Assembly: GCA_963204835.1 (NCBI GenBank)
Contig: CAUJHJ010000019.1
Span: forward strand, 28,348-92,347
DNA length: 64,000 nucleotides
Source: Pseudomonadota bacterium
GTDB taxonomy: Bacteria; Pseudomonadota; Gammaproteobacteria; Steroidobacterales; Steroidobacteraceae
Direction: 5' to 3'
The notes under the pieces are model-generated. The model had not been told where the DNA came from. It made no database searches and was given only the letters and a program-made list of their open reading frames with translations. Positions 39,736 to 49,028 of this stretch are shown piece after piece. The position numbers and the translations under genes were made by a program. The stretch's first letter is position 1; each line of letters begins with the position of its first letter.

Positions 39736-39906
39736 GGATCACCCGCGCCACAAATCGCGGCTGGCCGGATGATGTTGCGATCCTGGGCTCGGCGGTGGCG
39801 GGTTTGCGCGCGCTCATCCGTCGCGAGGGCGCAAAGCGGCTCGCGGCACTCGGGGGAACGGAACGCGGGCTGCGGCCCGTGCCGCGGCGGCGCGCCCGCA
39901 GCCGTG
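39736..39906 (+). pseudogene. Possible remnant of a VapB-family antitoxin gene
   Basis: In the 538-base gap between pilR and pilA one plus-strand frame reads GSAVAGLRALIRREGAKRLA followed by ALGGTERGLRPVPRRRA. This closely resembles the C-terminal half of one VapB family, which ends with an AxRLAxLGGxxPxLxxIPRRR pattern. The N-terminal strand-helix region is unrecognisable, the frame lacks a good start, and no vapC follows. I read it as a decayed antitoxin gene. The similarity is remembered, not computed. Confidence 0.4.
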
Positions 39907-40036
39907 AAGAAGTGCTGGATCCAATTGCATCACTGCCGCGCGTGCCAGTCATCGAGCATGGAGAAGTGCTCGATTTCCTTGGGGCTCTCCCTGTGGACCC
40001 ACGACCGGCGCCTCGAACGCGCGGTTGCAGCCTTCC

Positions 40037-41404
40037 TTACTCGATCCCGAGCTTCTTGATCCGATAGCGCAGCGCGCGAAAGCTCATCCCGAGGAGCTTC
40101 GCGGCGGCGGTCTTGTTGTAGCGGGTCTGTTCGAGCGCCTTCACGATGGCGTCGCGCTCTATGCCGTCGAGCTGCTCGCCGAGCGCGCCCGCGCCGACCG
40201 CAGGCGCCGCCGGGGCGGCCCCCGGGGATGCGCCGGTGGCTTCCGGCTGCACATCCGCCATCGGCGCGCGAAGCTGGATGTCGCTCGCCTCGATCGTGTC
40301 GGTGACGCAGAGGGTGAGCGCCCGCTCCAGCACGTTTTCGAGCTCGCGCACGTTGCCTGGAAAGGCGTGTCCCGCGAGCGCCGCAAGCGCCGCGGTGCTG
40401 ATTTCCGGCGCCTCCACTCCCATGCGGCGCGAGAGCCGGCGCAGGATCGCTTCCGCGAGGTCGGGAATGTCCTCGGCGCGTTCGCGCAGCGAGGGCACCC
40501 GCATCTCGATCACGTTGATGCGGTAGTACAGGTCTTCGCGGAAGCGTCCGTCGCGCACCAGGGCGGCGAGGTTGCGGTGGGTCGCGGAAAGGATGCGCAC
40601 GTCGACCGGCACTTCGCGCGCCTCGCCGATCGGGCGCACGGTCTTTTCCTGGATCACGCGCAGCAGCTTCACCTGCATGTGCAGCGGCAGGTCGGCCACT
40701 TCGTCGAGGAACAGCGTGCCGCCCTCGGCCGACTGGACCAGCCCCTTGCTGTCGTTCACGGCGCCCGTGAAGCTGCCGCGCTTGTGGCCAAAGAGTTCGC
40801 TCTCCATCAGCTCGGTCGGGATGGCGCCGCAATTCACCGGCACGAAAGGGCCCTCGGCGCGCGGACCGGAGTCGTGGATCAGCCGCGCGACGAGTTCCTT
40901 GCCGGTGCCCGATTCGCCCGAGATGTGCACGGGCGCCTGGCTGCGCGCCACCCGCGCGATCAACTGCCGCAGCGCCTCCATCACCTGCGAGTGGCCGATG
41001 AGGCGTGGGCCGCGCATGGTCATGTCGCCGCCTTGCCCGCCGAGCTTGATCGCGCTCGTCACGAGCTTGCGCAACGCCCCGAGGTCGAGCGGCTTCGAGA
41101 CGAAGTCGAAGGCGCCAAGCTTGAGTGCGCGCACGGCCGCCTCCACGTTGCCGTGGGCCGAGATCACCGCGACCGGCACCAGCGCCTTGTTTTCCTGGAT
41201 CCAGGCGACGAGGTCGAGGCCGTCGCCGTCCGGCAGGCGCATGTCCGTGAGGCAGAGGTCGAACGGGCGCGCCTTGAGCAGCGCACGCGCGCCCGCGAGG
41301 TCGCCTGCCGAGGCGGTATCGAGGTTCATGCGCGAGAGCGTCAGGCTGACGAGCTCGACGAGGTCGGGCTCGTCGTCGACGATCAGGACGACCGGCTTGC
41401 TCAT
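40037..41404 (-). CDS. pilR: Sigma54-dependent response regulator PilR
   Basis: PilR activates pilA transcription. The product has a receiver domain with phosphorylation site Asp in LCLTDMRLPD near residue 50, an AAA+ domain with GESGTGKE, the sigma54-contact loop ELFGHKRGSFTGA, and GGTLFLDEVADL. A Fis-type helix-turn-helix follows at the C-terminus (NKTAAAKLLGMSFRALRYRI). An Ala/Pro-rich linker precedes the DNA-binding domain. ATG 41404 overlaps the pilS stop (ATGA) and gives 455 residues; ATG 41413 would add three. The target promoter is within 500 bases. Confidence 0.95.
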   Translation of the reverse strand: MSKPVVLIVDDEPDLVELVSLTLSRMNLDTASAGDLAGARALLKARPFDLCLTDMRLPDGDGLDLVAWIQENKALVPVAVISAHGNVEAAVRALKLGAFDFVSKPLDLGALRKLVTSAIKLGGQGGDMTMRGPRLIGHSQVMEALRQLIARVARSQAPVHISGESGTGKELVARLIHDSGPRAEGPFVPVNCGAIPTELMESELFGHKRGSFTGAVNDSKGLVQSAEGGTLFLDEVADLPLHMQVKLLRVIQEKTVRPIGEAREVPVDVRILSATHRNLAALVRDGRFREDLYYRINVIEMRVPSLRERAEDIPDLAEAILRRLSRRMGVEAPEISTAALAALAGHAFPGNVRELENVLERALTLCVTDTIEASDIQLRAPMADVQPEATGASPGAAPAAPAVGAGALGEQLDGIERDAIVKALEQTRYNKTAAAKLLGMSFRALRYRIKKLGIE

Positions 41405-43038
41405 GCCCGCCATCGTAACGGATCGGAGAACACCAGGCGGAAGACGCTCCCGCCGCCGGGACGCGCTTCATGGATCAGCGTCGCGCCGTTCGCCTGCGCG
41501 AGTTCGCGCGCGAGGTAGAGCCCGAGGCCGGTGCCGCGCGCGTCCCCGGTGACGAAGGGTTCGAAGATGCGCTCGGCGAGCGCGGCGGGAATGCCGGGGC
41601 CGCGGTCGGCCACTTCGAGGAACGGACGCTGGGTCGGGGCGAGCCGGCCCGCCCGCAGCTCGATCGGCAGCGGCGCGTCGCCGTTGTGTTTCACCGCGTT
41701 GTGCACGAGGTTCCACGCGATCTGGCGCAACTGGCTCCGGTCGCAGCGCACGTCGATGTCGCCGCCGGCGTCCACGATGGCGACGAGATGCTCAGGGCAG
41801 GGGAGGGTCGCGCAGAATTCCGTGCGGAATTCGTGCAGCCAGGCCGCCAGGCTGAACTGCTCGGCCTTTACGGGTTCGCGCCGCGACATCGATTGCACGT
41901 TGGCGATGATCTCGCTGACGCGCACGGCGTTGGCGTGGATGATCTCGGCGAGCCGCCGCTCCTCCTCGTCGAGGCGGTCCGATTCGCCGAGCAGTTGCGC
42001 GGCGTGGCTCATCGCGCCGACCGGGTTCCTGATTTCGTGCGCAATGCTCGCCGAGAGGCGGCCGAGCGAGGCGAGCTTGAGTTGTTGCAGCCGGCTCGCG
42101 ATCTCGGTGGTGTCCTCGAGGAAGATGATGACGGGCGGCGGGCTCTCGTTGCCGAGCGGCGCGAAGTGCGGCAGCACTTCGCTCGCGCCGCTGCTCGCGA
42201 CGAAGGTGGCGCCCGTATCCTTCGGGCGCTCGCCGCTCTGCCGCCAGGTCGACAGCAGGTAGAGGAGCCGTGGTGACGCTTCGCCGAGCAGGGCCCCAGG
42301 ATAAGCGTGGCGGTCGCCGAGGATCTGCGCGGCCGATTCGTTGATCAGGCGGATGCGGTCTTCGTGGTCGACCACCAGCAGGCTCTCGCGCAGGTGTTGC
42401 ACGATGTACTGCGAGAGCTCGGCGAGGTTCGCGAGGTCGACCTCCCGCTTCTGGACCAGGGCCGCGCTTTCCTGCAGGCGCGCCGTGAGCGGCCAGCTCA
42501 CGAGCGCCACGAGGAAGAGCACGACGCCCAGCACGCCCGCGGCGGGGTAGTCGGCGGTGGCGCCGGCGCCGGTGAGCTGGCTGAATGCCTGCTGCACGAG
42601 CACGGCGACGACGGCGACGGCGGCGACCAGCAGGCTGCGACGGCCCTCGGCGAGGAGCGCCACGGAGCCCACCGGGACGACCAGCAGGATGCCGAGGCCG
42701 CTCGCCACCCCGCCGCTTGCGTAGAGCAGCAGGCCGATCGCCACGGCGTCGACCAGGGCATGGGCGAGCAGCAGAACCTGGCCGGGCAGGCGCGGCAGTC
42801 GCTGCGCCAGGACCAGCGCGAGGCCCGCGAGGAAGTACAGCACGCAGATGGTGAAGAAGAGCCGCGGATGCTCGCTGCCGATCGTGGGCTGCGGCAGGGT
42901 GAAGCGGTAGATCGCAAACAGCACCGGCGGCAGCAGCAGCCGGTAGAGGTTCAGCAACCCGACGATCCGCCAACCCAGATCGCCGAGGGTCGAGCCACGA
43001 TCCTCGTCCTGTGCCCCCATTTGCCGGGACTTTATCAT
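41401..43038 (-). CDS. pilS: Sensor histidine kinase PilS
   Basis: The 545-residue membrane kinase has six predicted membrane segments (about residues 25-190), a PAS-like domain (about 215-320), and a kinase core. The H box SASIAHEIRNPVGAMSHA holds the phosphorylated His, and N and G boxes NLVHNAVKHN and GTGLGLYLA complete the site. It controls PilR and so pilin amounts. ATG 43038 is preferred; ATG 43020 is possible. It is divergent from sucC with 40 bases between, as in Xanthomonas-type genomes. Confidence 0.93.
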   Translation of the reverse strand: MIKSRQMGAQDEDRGSTLGDLGWRIVGLLNLYRLLLPPVLFAIYRFTLPQPTIGSEHPRLFFTICVLYFLAGLALVLAQRLPRLPGQVLLLAHALVDAVAIGLLLYASGGVASGLGILLVVPVGSVALLAEGRRSLLVAAVAVVAVLVQQAFSQLTGAGATADYPAAGVLGVVLFLVALVSWPLTARLQESAALVQKREVDLANLAELSQYIVQHLRESLLVVDHEDRIRLINESAAQILGDRHAYPGALLGEASPRLLYLLSTWRQSGERPKDTGATFVASSGASEVLPHFAPLGNESPPPVIIFLEDTTEIASRLQQLKLASLGRLSASIAHEIRNPVGAMSHAAQLLGESDRLDEEERRLAEIIHANAVRVSEIIANVQSMSRREPVKAEQFSLAAWLHEFRTEFCATLPCPEHLVAIVDAGGDIDVRCDRSQLRQIAWNLVHNAVKHNGDAPLPIELRAGRLAPTQRPFLEVADRGPGIPAALAERIFEPFVTGDARGTGLGLYLARELAQANGATLIHEARPGGGSVFRLVFSDPLRWRA

Positions 43039-43078
43039 TCCGCGAGAATAGCGGTTCTCCCAACGATCCGGCGGGTCC

Positions 43079-44251
43079 ATGAATCTCCACGAATACCAGG
43101 CGAAGGAAGTGTTCCGGCAGTACGGCGTGCCCGTGCCCGAGGGGCGTGTGGCGCGCAGTGCCGACGAGGCGGTGGCGGCCGCCCAGGCGATAGGAGGTTC
43201 CGTCTGGGTCGTCAAGGCGCAGGTGCACGCGGGCGGGCGGGGCAAGGCGGGCGGCGTGAAGCTCGCGCGCGACCTCGCGACCGTGCGCAGCGCCACCGAA
43301 GGCATGCTGGGCCAGAGGCTCGTCACCAAGCAGACCGGCGAGGAAGGCCTGCCGATCAATTCGGTGTACGTGGAATCGGGCTCGGAGATCGCGCGCGAGA
43401 TCTACCTGTCGCTGACCCTCAATCGCGAGAGGGGCCACATCGCGCTGATCGGTTCGGCCGCCGGCGGCATGGACATCGAGGAAGTCGCAGAGCACAACCC
43501 GGAGAAGATCGTCACGGTGAACGTGCACCCGGCCGCGGGCCTGCAGCCCTACCAGTGCAGGCAGATGGCATTCGCGCTCGGGTTCAGCGACAAGCAGGTC
43601 GGTGAGTTCCAGCAGATCGCGATGGCGCTCTACCGGCTCTACCTCGAGCGCGACGCGAGCCTGCTCGAGGTGAATCCGCTGATCGTCACGAAGGCGGGCA
43701 AGCTCGTGGCGCTCGACGCCAAGATCAACATCGACCCGAATGCGTTGTTTCGCCAGAAGGACCTCGCCGCGCTGCGCGACGTCTCGCAGGAAGACGCGAT
43801 GGAGGTCAAGGCGAGCGAGCACGACCTCAACTACGTCTCGCTCGACGGCGACATCGCCTGCATGGTGAACGGCGCCGGGCTCGCGATGGCGACCATGGAC
43901 CTGATCAAGCTGCACGGCGGGCGCCCCGCGAACTTCCTCGACGTGGGCGGCGGCGCGACCGCCGAGCGCGTGACGGCGGCGTTCCAGTTGATCCTCTCGA
44001 ACCCGAACGTGCGTGCGATCCTCGTCAACATTTTCGGCGGCATCGTGCGCTGCGACCTGATCGCCGAGGGCATCATCATCGCGGCGAAGAAGCTCGGGGT
44101 GAAAGTGCCCGTGGTGGTGCGCCTCCAGGGCACGAACGCGGAGAAGGCGCGCGAGATGCTCGCGGGCAGCGGGCTCGCGCTCGCACCGGCCGCGGATCTC
44201 ACGGAAGCCGCGAAGAAGGTCGTCGCGCTGGCAGCGAAGGGCAAGGCATGA
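43079..44251 (+). CDS. sucC: Succinyl-CoA synthetase beta subunit (ADP/GDP-forming)
   Basis: SucC forms the ATP-grasp and CoA-binding half of succinyl-CoA synthetase, which makes nucleoside triphosphate in the citric acid cycle. The 390-residue product starts [12 protein letters not shown] and has [22 protein letters not shown], the magnesium-binding [10 protein letters not shown], and [10 protein letters not shown] with [10 protein letters not shown]. Normal length. The stop overlaps sucD. Confidence 0.96.
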   Translation: MNLHEYQAKEVFRQYGVPVPEGRVARSADEAVAAAQAIGGSVWVVKAQVHAGGRGKAGGVKLARDLATVRSATEGMLGQRLVTKQTGEEGLPINSVYVESGSEIAREIYLSLTLNRERGHIALIGSAAGGMDIEEVAEHNPEKIVTVNVHPAAGLQPYQCRQMAFALGFSDKQVGEFQQIAMALYRLYLERDASLLEVNPLIVTKAGKLVALDAKINIDPNALFRQKDLAALRDVSQEDAMEVKASEHDLNYVSLDGDIACMVNGAGLAMATMDLIKLHGGRPANFLDVGGGATAERVTAAFQLILSNPNVRAILVNIFGGIVRCDLIAEGIIIAAKKLGVKVPVVVRLQGTNAEKAREMLAGSGLALAPAADLTEAAKKVVALAAKGKA

Positions 44252-45306
44252 GCATTCTCGTCAACAAGCACACCAAGGTCATCTGCCAGGGCTTCACCGG
44301 CAAGCAGGGCACGTTCCACTCCGAACAGTGCCTGGCCTATGGCACGCGCCTCGTGGGCGGCGTGACGCCGGGCCGCGGCGGCGAGAAGCACATCGGCCTG
44401 CCAGTGTTCGACACCGTGCACGACGCCGTGAAGCAGACGGGCGCCACGGCGAGCATGATCTACGTGCCGCCGCCGTTTGCGGCCGATGCGATCCTCGAGG
44501 CCGCCGACGCGGGCATCGAACTCGTCGTGTGCATCACCGAGGGCATCCCGGTGAACGACATGGTGAAGGTCAAGGCGGCGCTTGCGGGCAAGGGGACGCG
44601 GCTCGTCGGGCCGAACTGCCCCGGCGTCATCACGCCCGACGAATGCAAGATCGGCATCATGCCGGGCTTCATCCACAAGAAGGGTGCGATCGGCATCGTG
44701 TCGCGTTCGGGCACGCTGACCTACGAAACCGTGTTCCAGACGACCAACAACGGCCTTGGCCAGAGCACCTGCGTCGGCATCGGCGGCGACCCGGTGCGCG
44801 GCATGAATTTCGTCGACGTACTCGAGCTGTTCGAGCGCGATCCGGGCACCGAAGGCATCATCATGGTGGGCGAGATCGGCGGCAGCGACGAGGAGGCGGG
44901 CGCCGAGTTCATCCGCCGCTTCGTGTCGAAGCCCGTCGTCGCTTACATCGCCGGTGTCACCGCGCCGCCGGGCAAGCGCATGGGCCATGCCGGCGCGATC
45001 GTCGCGGGCGGCAAGGGCACGGCGGCCGACAAGTACCGCGCGCTCGATCGGGCGGGCGTGCGCACCGTGAAATCGCCGGCCGACCTCGGTGAGGCGATGC
45101 GCGACCTGCTGTTCAGGCGTCGCAAGAGCGCCGCCGCCGCGCGGCACATCGAGCCGCGCCCCGCAGGCAAGAAGAAGGCAAGCGGCAGCAAGCAGCCGAC
45201 GGGCAGGAAGAAGCCGGCCGCCCGGAAGCAGCCGGTCGCGAAGAAGAAGGCCGCAGTCAGGAAGGTGGCGCGGCGTCCCGCGCGGCGGGCGCGCAAGCCC
45301 AAATGA
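44248..45306 (+). CDS. sucD: Succinyl-CoA synthetase alpha subunit with a long basic tail
   Basis: The first 290 or so residues are a normal alpha subunit: [44 protein letters not shown] and the phosphorylated His in MGHAGAIV. The usual protein ends here at about 290 residues. This one continues for about 60 residues of Lys, Arg, Ala and Pro repeats ([20 protein letters not shown], ending RRARKPK), like histone H1-type tails in some bacterial proteins. The tail is in frame, has the same codon style, and runs to a stop that overlaps nadE, so it is unlikely to be an error. Confidence 0.94.
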   Translation: MSILVNKHTKVICQGFTGKQGTFHSEQCLAYGTRLVGGVTPGRGGEKHIGLPVFDTVHDAVKQTGATASMIYVPPPFAADAILEAADAGIELVVCITEGIPVNDMVKVKAALAGKGTRLVGPNCPGVITPDECKIGIMPGFIHKKGAIGIVSRSGTLTYETVFQTTNNGLGQSTCVGIGGDPVRGMNFVDVLELFERDPGTEGIIMVGEIGGSDEEAGAEFIRRFVSKPVVAYIAGVTAPPGKRMGHAGAIVAGGKGTAADKYRALDRAGVRTVKSPADLGEAMRDLLFRRRKSAAAARHIEPRPAGKKKASGSKQPTGRKKPAARKQPVAKKKAAVRKVARRPARRARKPK

Positions 45307-46934
45307 CGGGCACCGCCCCGCTGCGGATCGCGCTCGCCCAATTCGATTTCCTGGTCGGCGACGTGCGCGGCAACGTCGCGCGCGTCATCGACACGGCGCG
45401 CGCGGCGCAGGCGCAGCGCGCCGACCTCGTTGTTTTCCCGGAACTCGCGCTGTCGGGCTATCCGCCCGAGGACCTGCTGTTCCACCGGGGTTTTCGCCTG
45501 CAGGTCGAAGCGGGCCTCGCCGAGCTCTGCCGCGGCCTCGGTGACATGGCCGCGCTCGTGGGCCTGCCCGAGTACAGCGGCACGCAGATCTACAATTCCT
45601 CTGCGCTCGTGGCGCGCGGCGCCGTGCAGGCCATGCATCGCAAGGGCGCGCTGCCGAACTACCAGGTGTTCGACGAGAAGCGCTATTTCAGCGCCGGGGC
45701 GCAACCGACCGTCGTCGACGTCCGCGGCGTGCGCATCGGCGTGCTCGTGTGCGAGGACATCTGGGAGCGCGAGGCCGCGCAGCTCGCGAAGTCGGCGGGC
45801 GCAGAGCTCCTCGTCGTCAGCAACGCCTCGCCCTACCAGTTGCACAAGCAGCGCGACCGGGAGGCGGTGGCGCAGGCGCGTGCGCGCGAGGTCGGCCTGC
45901 CGCTCGCCTACGTGAACCTCGTGGGCGGCCAGGACGAACTCGTGTTCGATGGCCAGTCGTTCGCGATGGACGCGGGCGGCGCGGTCGCGATGCGCGCGCC
46001 GGCCTACGCGGAGGGCCTGCATATCGTCGAATTCGAGCGCGACACGCGCGGCGCGCTCGCGCCACGCGCCGCCCCGGTCGCGCCCGAGTTGCCCGAGGTG
46101 GCGAGCGTCTACGGGGCGCTGGTACTCGGAGTGCGCGACTACGTCGGCAAGCATCGCTTCCCCGGGGTGGTGATGGGGCTCTCCGGGGGCATCGATTCGG
46201 CGCTCACGCTTGCGATCGCGGTCGATGCACTCGGCGCCGCGCAGGTGCATGCGGTGGCGATGCCCTCGCGTTACACGTCCGCGATGAGCCTCGAGGATGC
46301 GCAGGCACAGGCGGAGATCCTCGGCGTGAAGTACAGCGTGCTGCCGATCGAGCCGCTGTTCGAGGCGACGCTCGCGACGCTGCGGGAGGAGTTCGCGGGG
46401 CGCGAGCCGGACGCGACCGAGGAGAACATCCAGTCGCGCTGCCGGATGCTGCTGCTGATGGGCCTCTCCAACAAGACCGGCCGCATGCTGCTCACGACCG
46501 GCAACAAGAGCGAGATGGCGGTGGGTTACGCGACGCTCTACGGCGACATGGCGGGCGGTTTCGCGCCGATCAAGGATTGCAGCAAGCAGCTCGTCTACCG
46601 GCTGGCCGATTATCGCAACGGCCTGTCGTACGCGATCCCGCAGCGGGTCATCGACCGGCCGCCGTCGGCCGAGTTGCGGCCGGACCAGAAGGACAGCGAT
46701 TCGCTCCCGCCCTACGACATCCTCGACCCGATCCTCGCGGCGTTCATCGAGGAGGACCTCTCGGTCGACGAGATCTGCGCGCGCGGCTTCGATCGCGCGA
46801 CCGTCGGCCGGGTGCTGGATCTCGTGAAGCGCAATGAATACAAGCGCCGGCAGGCGCCCCCCGGGGTGCGGGTGAGCCGCCGCGCCTTCGGCCGCGACTG
46901 GCGCTATCCGATCACGAACGGTTATCGTCGCTGA
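45303..46934 (+). CDS. nadE: Glutamine-dependent NAD+ synthetase
   Basis: NadE amidates deamido-NAD. The 543-residue two-domain form has an N-terminal glutaminase of the nitrilase family with catalytic Glu in [13 protein letters not shown], Lys in [10 protein letters not shown] and Cys in LVCEDIWE. The C-terminal synthetase domain carries the pyrophosphatase loop [13 protein letters not shown] 45303 overlaps the sucD stop. It converges on bamD with a 21-base gap. Confidence 0.95.
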   Translation: MTGTAPLRIALAQFDFLVGDVRGNVARVIDTARAAQAQRADLVVFPELALSGYPPEDLLFHRGFRLQVEAGLAELCRGLGDMAALVGLPEYSGTQIYNSSALVARGAVQAMHRKGALPNYQVFDEKRYFSAGAQPTVVDVRGVRIGVLVCEDIWEREAAQLAKSAGAELLVVSNASPYQLHKQRDREAVAQARAREVGLPLAYVNLVGGQDELVFDGQSFAMDAGGAVAMRAPAYAEGLHIVEFERDTRGALAPRAAPVAPELPEVASVYGALVLGVRDYVGKHRFPGVVMGLSGGIDSALTLAIAVDALGAAQVHAVAMPSRYTSAMSLEDAQAQAEILGVKYSVLPIEPLFEATLATLREEFAGREPDATEENIQSRCRMLLLMGLSNKTGRMLLTTGNKSEMAVGYATLYGDMAGGFAPIKDCSKQLVYRLADYRNGLSYAIPQRVIDRPPSAELRPDQKDSDSLPPYDILDPILAAFIEEDLSVDEICARGFDRATVGRVLDLVKRNEYKRRQAPPGVRVSRRAFGRDWRYPITNGYRR

Positions 46935-46955
46935 CGGCGGGCGGCGCGACCGGCG

Positions 46956-47762
46956 TCACCAGAACTTCCACCAGGACTTCTTTGCCTCGACCCGCCGCTG
47001 GTCGCCGGGGAAGTTCAGCGCATAGACGGCGCGCGCGTTCTCCGCGAGCTCCTTCATCCCGAGCTGGTCGTAGGCATTGACCATGATCTCGAGCGCCTCG
47101 CGCACGGCGGGCGAGCCGTCGTACTGCTCGATGGTCTGCTTGGCGCGCTGCGCGGCGGCCACCCATGCGCCGCGTTCCACGTAGTAGCGGGCGACGTAGA
47201 GTTCGTAGTCGGCGAGCCGGTTGCGCAGGTACAGCATGCGCCGGCGCGCGTCGTGCGCGTACTCGCTCTTCGGGTACTGCTCGACGACGGTCTTGAAGGA
47301 GGCGAAGGCCTTCGCGGCGGTCTGCGGCGGGCGTTCCGAGAGGTCGACGCGGAAGAGTCGCTCGATGCGGTTCGGCATGCGCTCGAAATCGACGAGGCCC
47401 TTGATGTACCACGCATAGTCGATGCGCGGATGGGTCGGGTTCTCGCGGATGAAGGTTTCGGCGGCGTCGATTGCGCTCTCGGCCTCGCGCCCCCGGTAGT
47501 ACGCATAGATCAGGTCGAGCCGCGCCTGGCGCGATTCCGGCGCGAAGGGATAGCGCGCGGTCAGCGCCTCATACATGCGGATCGCGCCGTCGAAGTCCTG
47601 GTTCATCAGCGCCTTGTGGGCCTGGCTGTAGAGCACTTCGGGATTGGTCTTGGCGTACTGGTCCTCGCGGTTGGTGCGACAGCCCGCGACGGCGACGAGC
47701 GCGGCGAGCGCAGCCAGCAGGATCAGGCGGCCGCGGAGCGGCAGCGCGGGAAGTCTCGGCAT
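46956..47762 (-). CDS. bamD: Outer membrane assembly lipoprotein BamD
   Basis: BamD is the essential lipoprotein of the BAM complex that inserts beta-barrel proteins. The 268-residue product has a signal peptide with lipobox VAGC and about five TPR repeats (for example ALMNQDFDGAIRMYEALTARYP, written here in part, and ASFKTVVEQYPKSEYA). Divergence from rluD across 55 bases is a conserved gammaproteobacterial arrangement. Confidence 0.94.
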   Translation of the reverse strand: MPRLPALPLRGRLILLAALAALVAVAGCRTNREDQYAKTNPEVLYSQAHKALMNQDFDGAIRMYEALTARYPFAPESRQARLDLIYAYYRGREAESAIDAAETFIRENPTHPRIDYAWYIKGLVDFERMPNRIERLFRVDLSERPPQTAAKAFASFKTVVEQYPKSEYAHDARRRMLYLRNRLADYELYVARYYVERGAWVAAAQRAKQTIEQYDGSPAVREALEIMVNAYDQLGMKELAENARAVYALNFPGDQRRVEAKKSWWKFW

Positions 47763-47817
47763 CGACGGGGGGCCTCTCGTTGGAATATGGCCTCGAAACC
47801 GACAGTATAGACAATTC

Positions 47818-48771
47818 ATGAACGCAGAGTTCCGCCGCCACGACCTCACGCTCGACCCTGGCCTCGCCGGCCTGCGCCTCGACCAGGCGCTGGCGCGGCT
47901 GCTGCCGCAGTATTCCCGCTCGCGCATCCAGGGCTGGATCGAACGCGGCACCGTGCAAATCGACGGCCGGACAGCGCGGGCACGCGACCGGGTGCTGGGC
48001 GGGGAGCACGTGGCGCTCGAAGGGGAAGTGCCGGCCGATACGGCGCTCGCGCCGCAGGCGATGCAGCTCGCGATCGTCCACGAGGATGCCGATATCCTCG
48101 TGATCGACAAGCCCGCCGGGCTCGTCGTGCACCCCGGCGCGGGCAATCGCGACCTCACCCTGCAGAACGGGCTCCTCGCCCACGATCCGCGGCTCGCCCA
48201 CGTGCCGCGCGCGGGGCTCGTGCACCGGCTCGACAAGGACACGAGCGGGCTGATGGTGGTGGCGCGCACGATCGAGGCGCACGCGGCGCTCGTCGCGCTG
48301 CTCGCCGAGCGCGACATCTCGCGCGAGTATCTCGCCGTCGCGACCGGCGTGATGACCGGCGGCGGCACCATCGACGAGCCGATCGGGCGGCACAAATCGG
48401 TGCGGGTGAAGATGGCAGTGCGCCAGGGCGGGCGCGCAGCGGTCACCCACTACCGCGTCGTCGAGCGCTTCCGTTCGCACACGCTCGCGCGCGTGATGCT
48501 CGAGACGGGGCGCACGCATCAGATCCGCGTGCACCTCGCGCACGCAGGATTCCCTGTCCTCGGCGATCCCGTGTACGGCGGACGACGGCGCTTGCCGGCA
48601 GGCGCATCGCCCGCGTTGCTGGCAGCGCTGCAGGCGTTCCCGCGCCAGGCGTTGCACGCCGCGCGCCTCGCGTTCGTGCATCCCGCGAGCGGCGAGGAAC
48701 TCGAGTTCGAGGCGCCGCTGCCGGCCGACATGCAGGCGCTCATCGCCATGCTGCGCGCGGACAGTCCATAG
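47818..48771 (+). CDS. rluD: 23S rRNA pseudouridine synthase RluD
   Basis: RluD makes pseudouridines 1911, 1915 and 1917 in helix 69 of 23S rRNA. The 317-residue product has an N-terminal S4 domain (LRLDQALARLLPQYSRSRIQ) and the RluA-family catalytic domain with Asp in HRLDKDTSGLMVVA, plus TGRTHQIRVHL. ATG 47818 has no visible ribosome binding site. In many relatives pgeF follows directly; here four minus-strand genes lie between. Confidence 0.94.
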   Translation: MNAEFRRHDLTLDPGLAGLRLDQALARLLPQYSRSRIQGWIERGTVQIDGRTARARDRVLGGEHVALEGEVPADTALAPQAMQLAIVHEDADILVIDKPAGLVVHPGAGNRDLTLQNGLLAHDPRLAHVPRAGLVHRLDKDTSGLMVVARTIEAHAALVALLAERDISREYLAVATGVMTGGGTIDEPIGRHKSVRVKMAVRQGGRAAVTHYRVVERFRSHTLARVMLETGRTHQIRVHLAHAGFPVLGDPVYGGRRRLPAGASPALLAALQAFPRQALHAARLAFVHPASGEELEFEAPLPADMQALIAMLRADSP

Positions 48772-48806
48772 GCGGTCAATCCTTCCAGTCGCCCAGTTCC
48801 GGCTCC

Positions 48807-48980
48807 TTAGTTCATGTCCTTGAACATGTCGCCGCGGGGTTCCTCCTTGCCGAGGGCGCAGACCGGCAGGTGGAAGTTGACCAGCACGCATCGCTCCGTG
48901 GGGCGCAGGATCGTGACACCGTCCACTTTTTCGATGCGCCGTGTACGGGCCTTCGACCAGGCGTAGTCCGGCCGGGGCAT
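48807..48980 (-). CDS. Small 57-residue protein of unknown function downstream of apbE
   Basis: ATG 48980 opens a frame reading MPRPDYAWSKARTRRIEKV, then DGVTILRPTERCVLVNFHL and PVCALGKEEPRGDMFKDMN, ending with TAA at 48809-48807. It is in the same frame as apbE and starts 48 bases after the apbE stop. Strand-like segments, two cysteines and a GKxEPRGDMF motif look protein-like, and codon use matches neighbours. No signal peptide, membrane segment or recognised domain. A good ribosome binding site is not visible, so it could be translated by read-on from apbE or be a remnant of a longer gene. Confidence 0.5.
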   Translation of the reverse strand: MPRPDYAWSKARTRRIEKVDGVTILRPTERCVLVNFHLPVCALGKEEPRGDMFKDMN

Positions 48981-49028
48981 CCTTGGTTTTCTGGCGAGGC
49001 TGCGCGCCGCGCCGTCAGGCTTCGCGGC

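Noticed and set aside
39662..39952. Minus-strand frame of 96 codons between pilA and pilR
   Set aside because: Composition is Arg/Ser-rich with no motif, and it is opposite the sequence that better fits a decayed vapB on the plus strand.
47780..47811. TTGGAA and TATAGA before rluD as a promoter giving a leaderless mRNA
   Set aside because: The spacing is 20 bases, too long for a standard sigma70 promoter, and the -35 match is weak.
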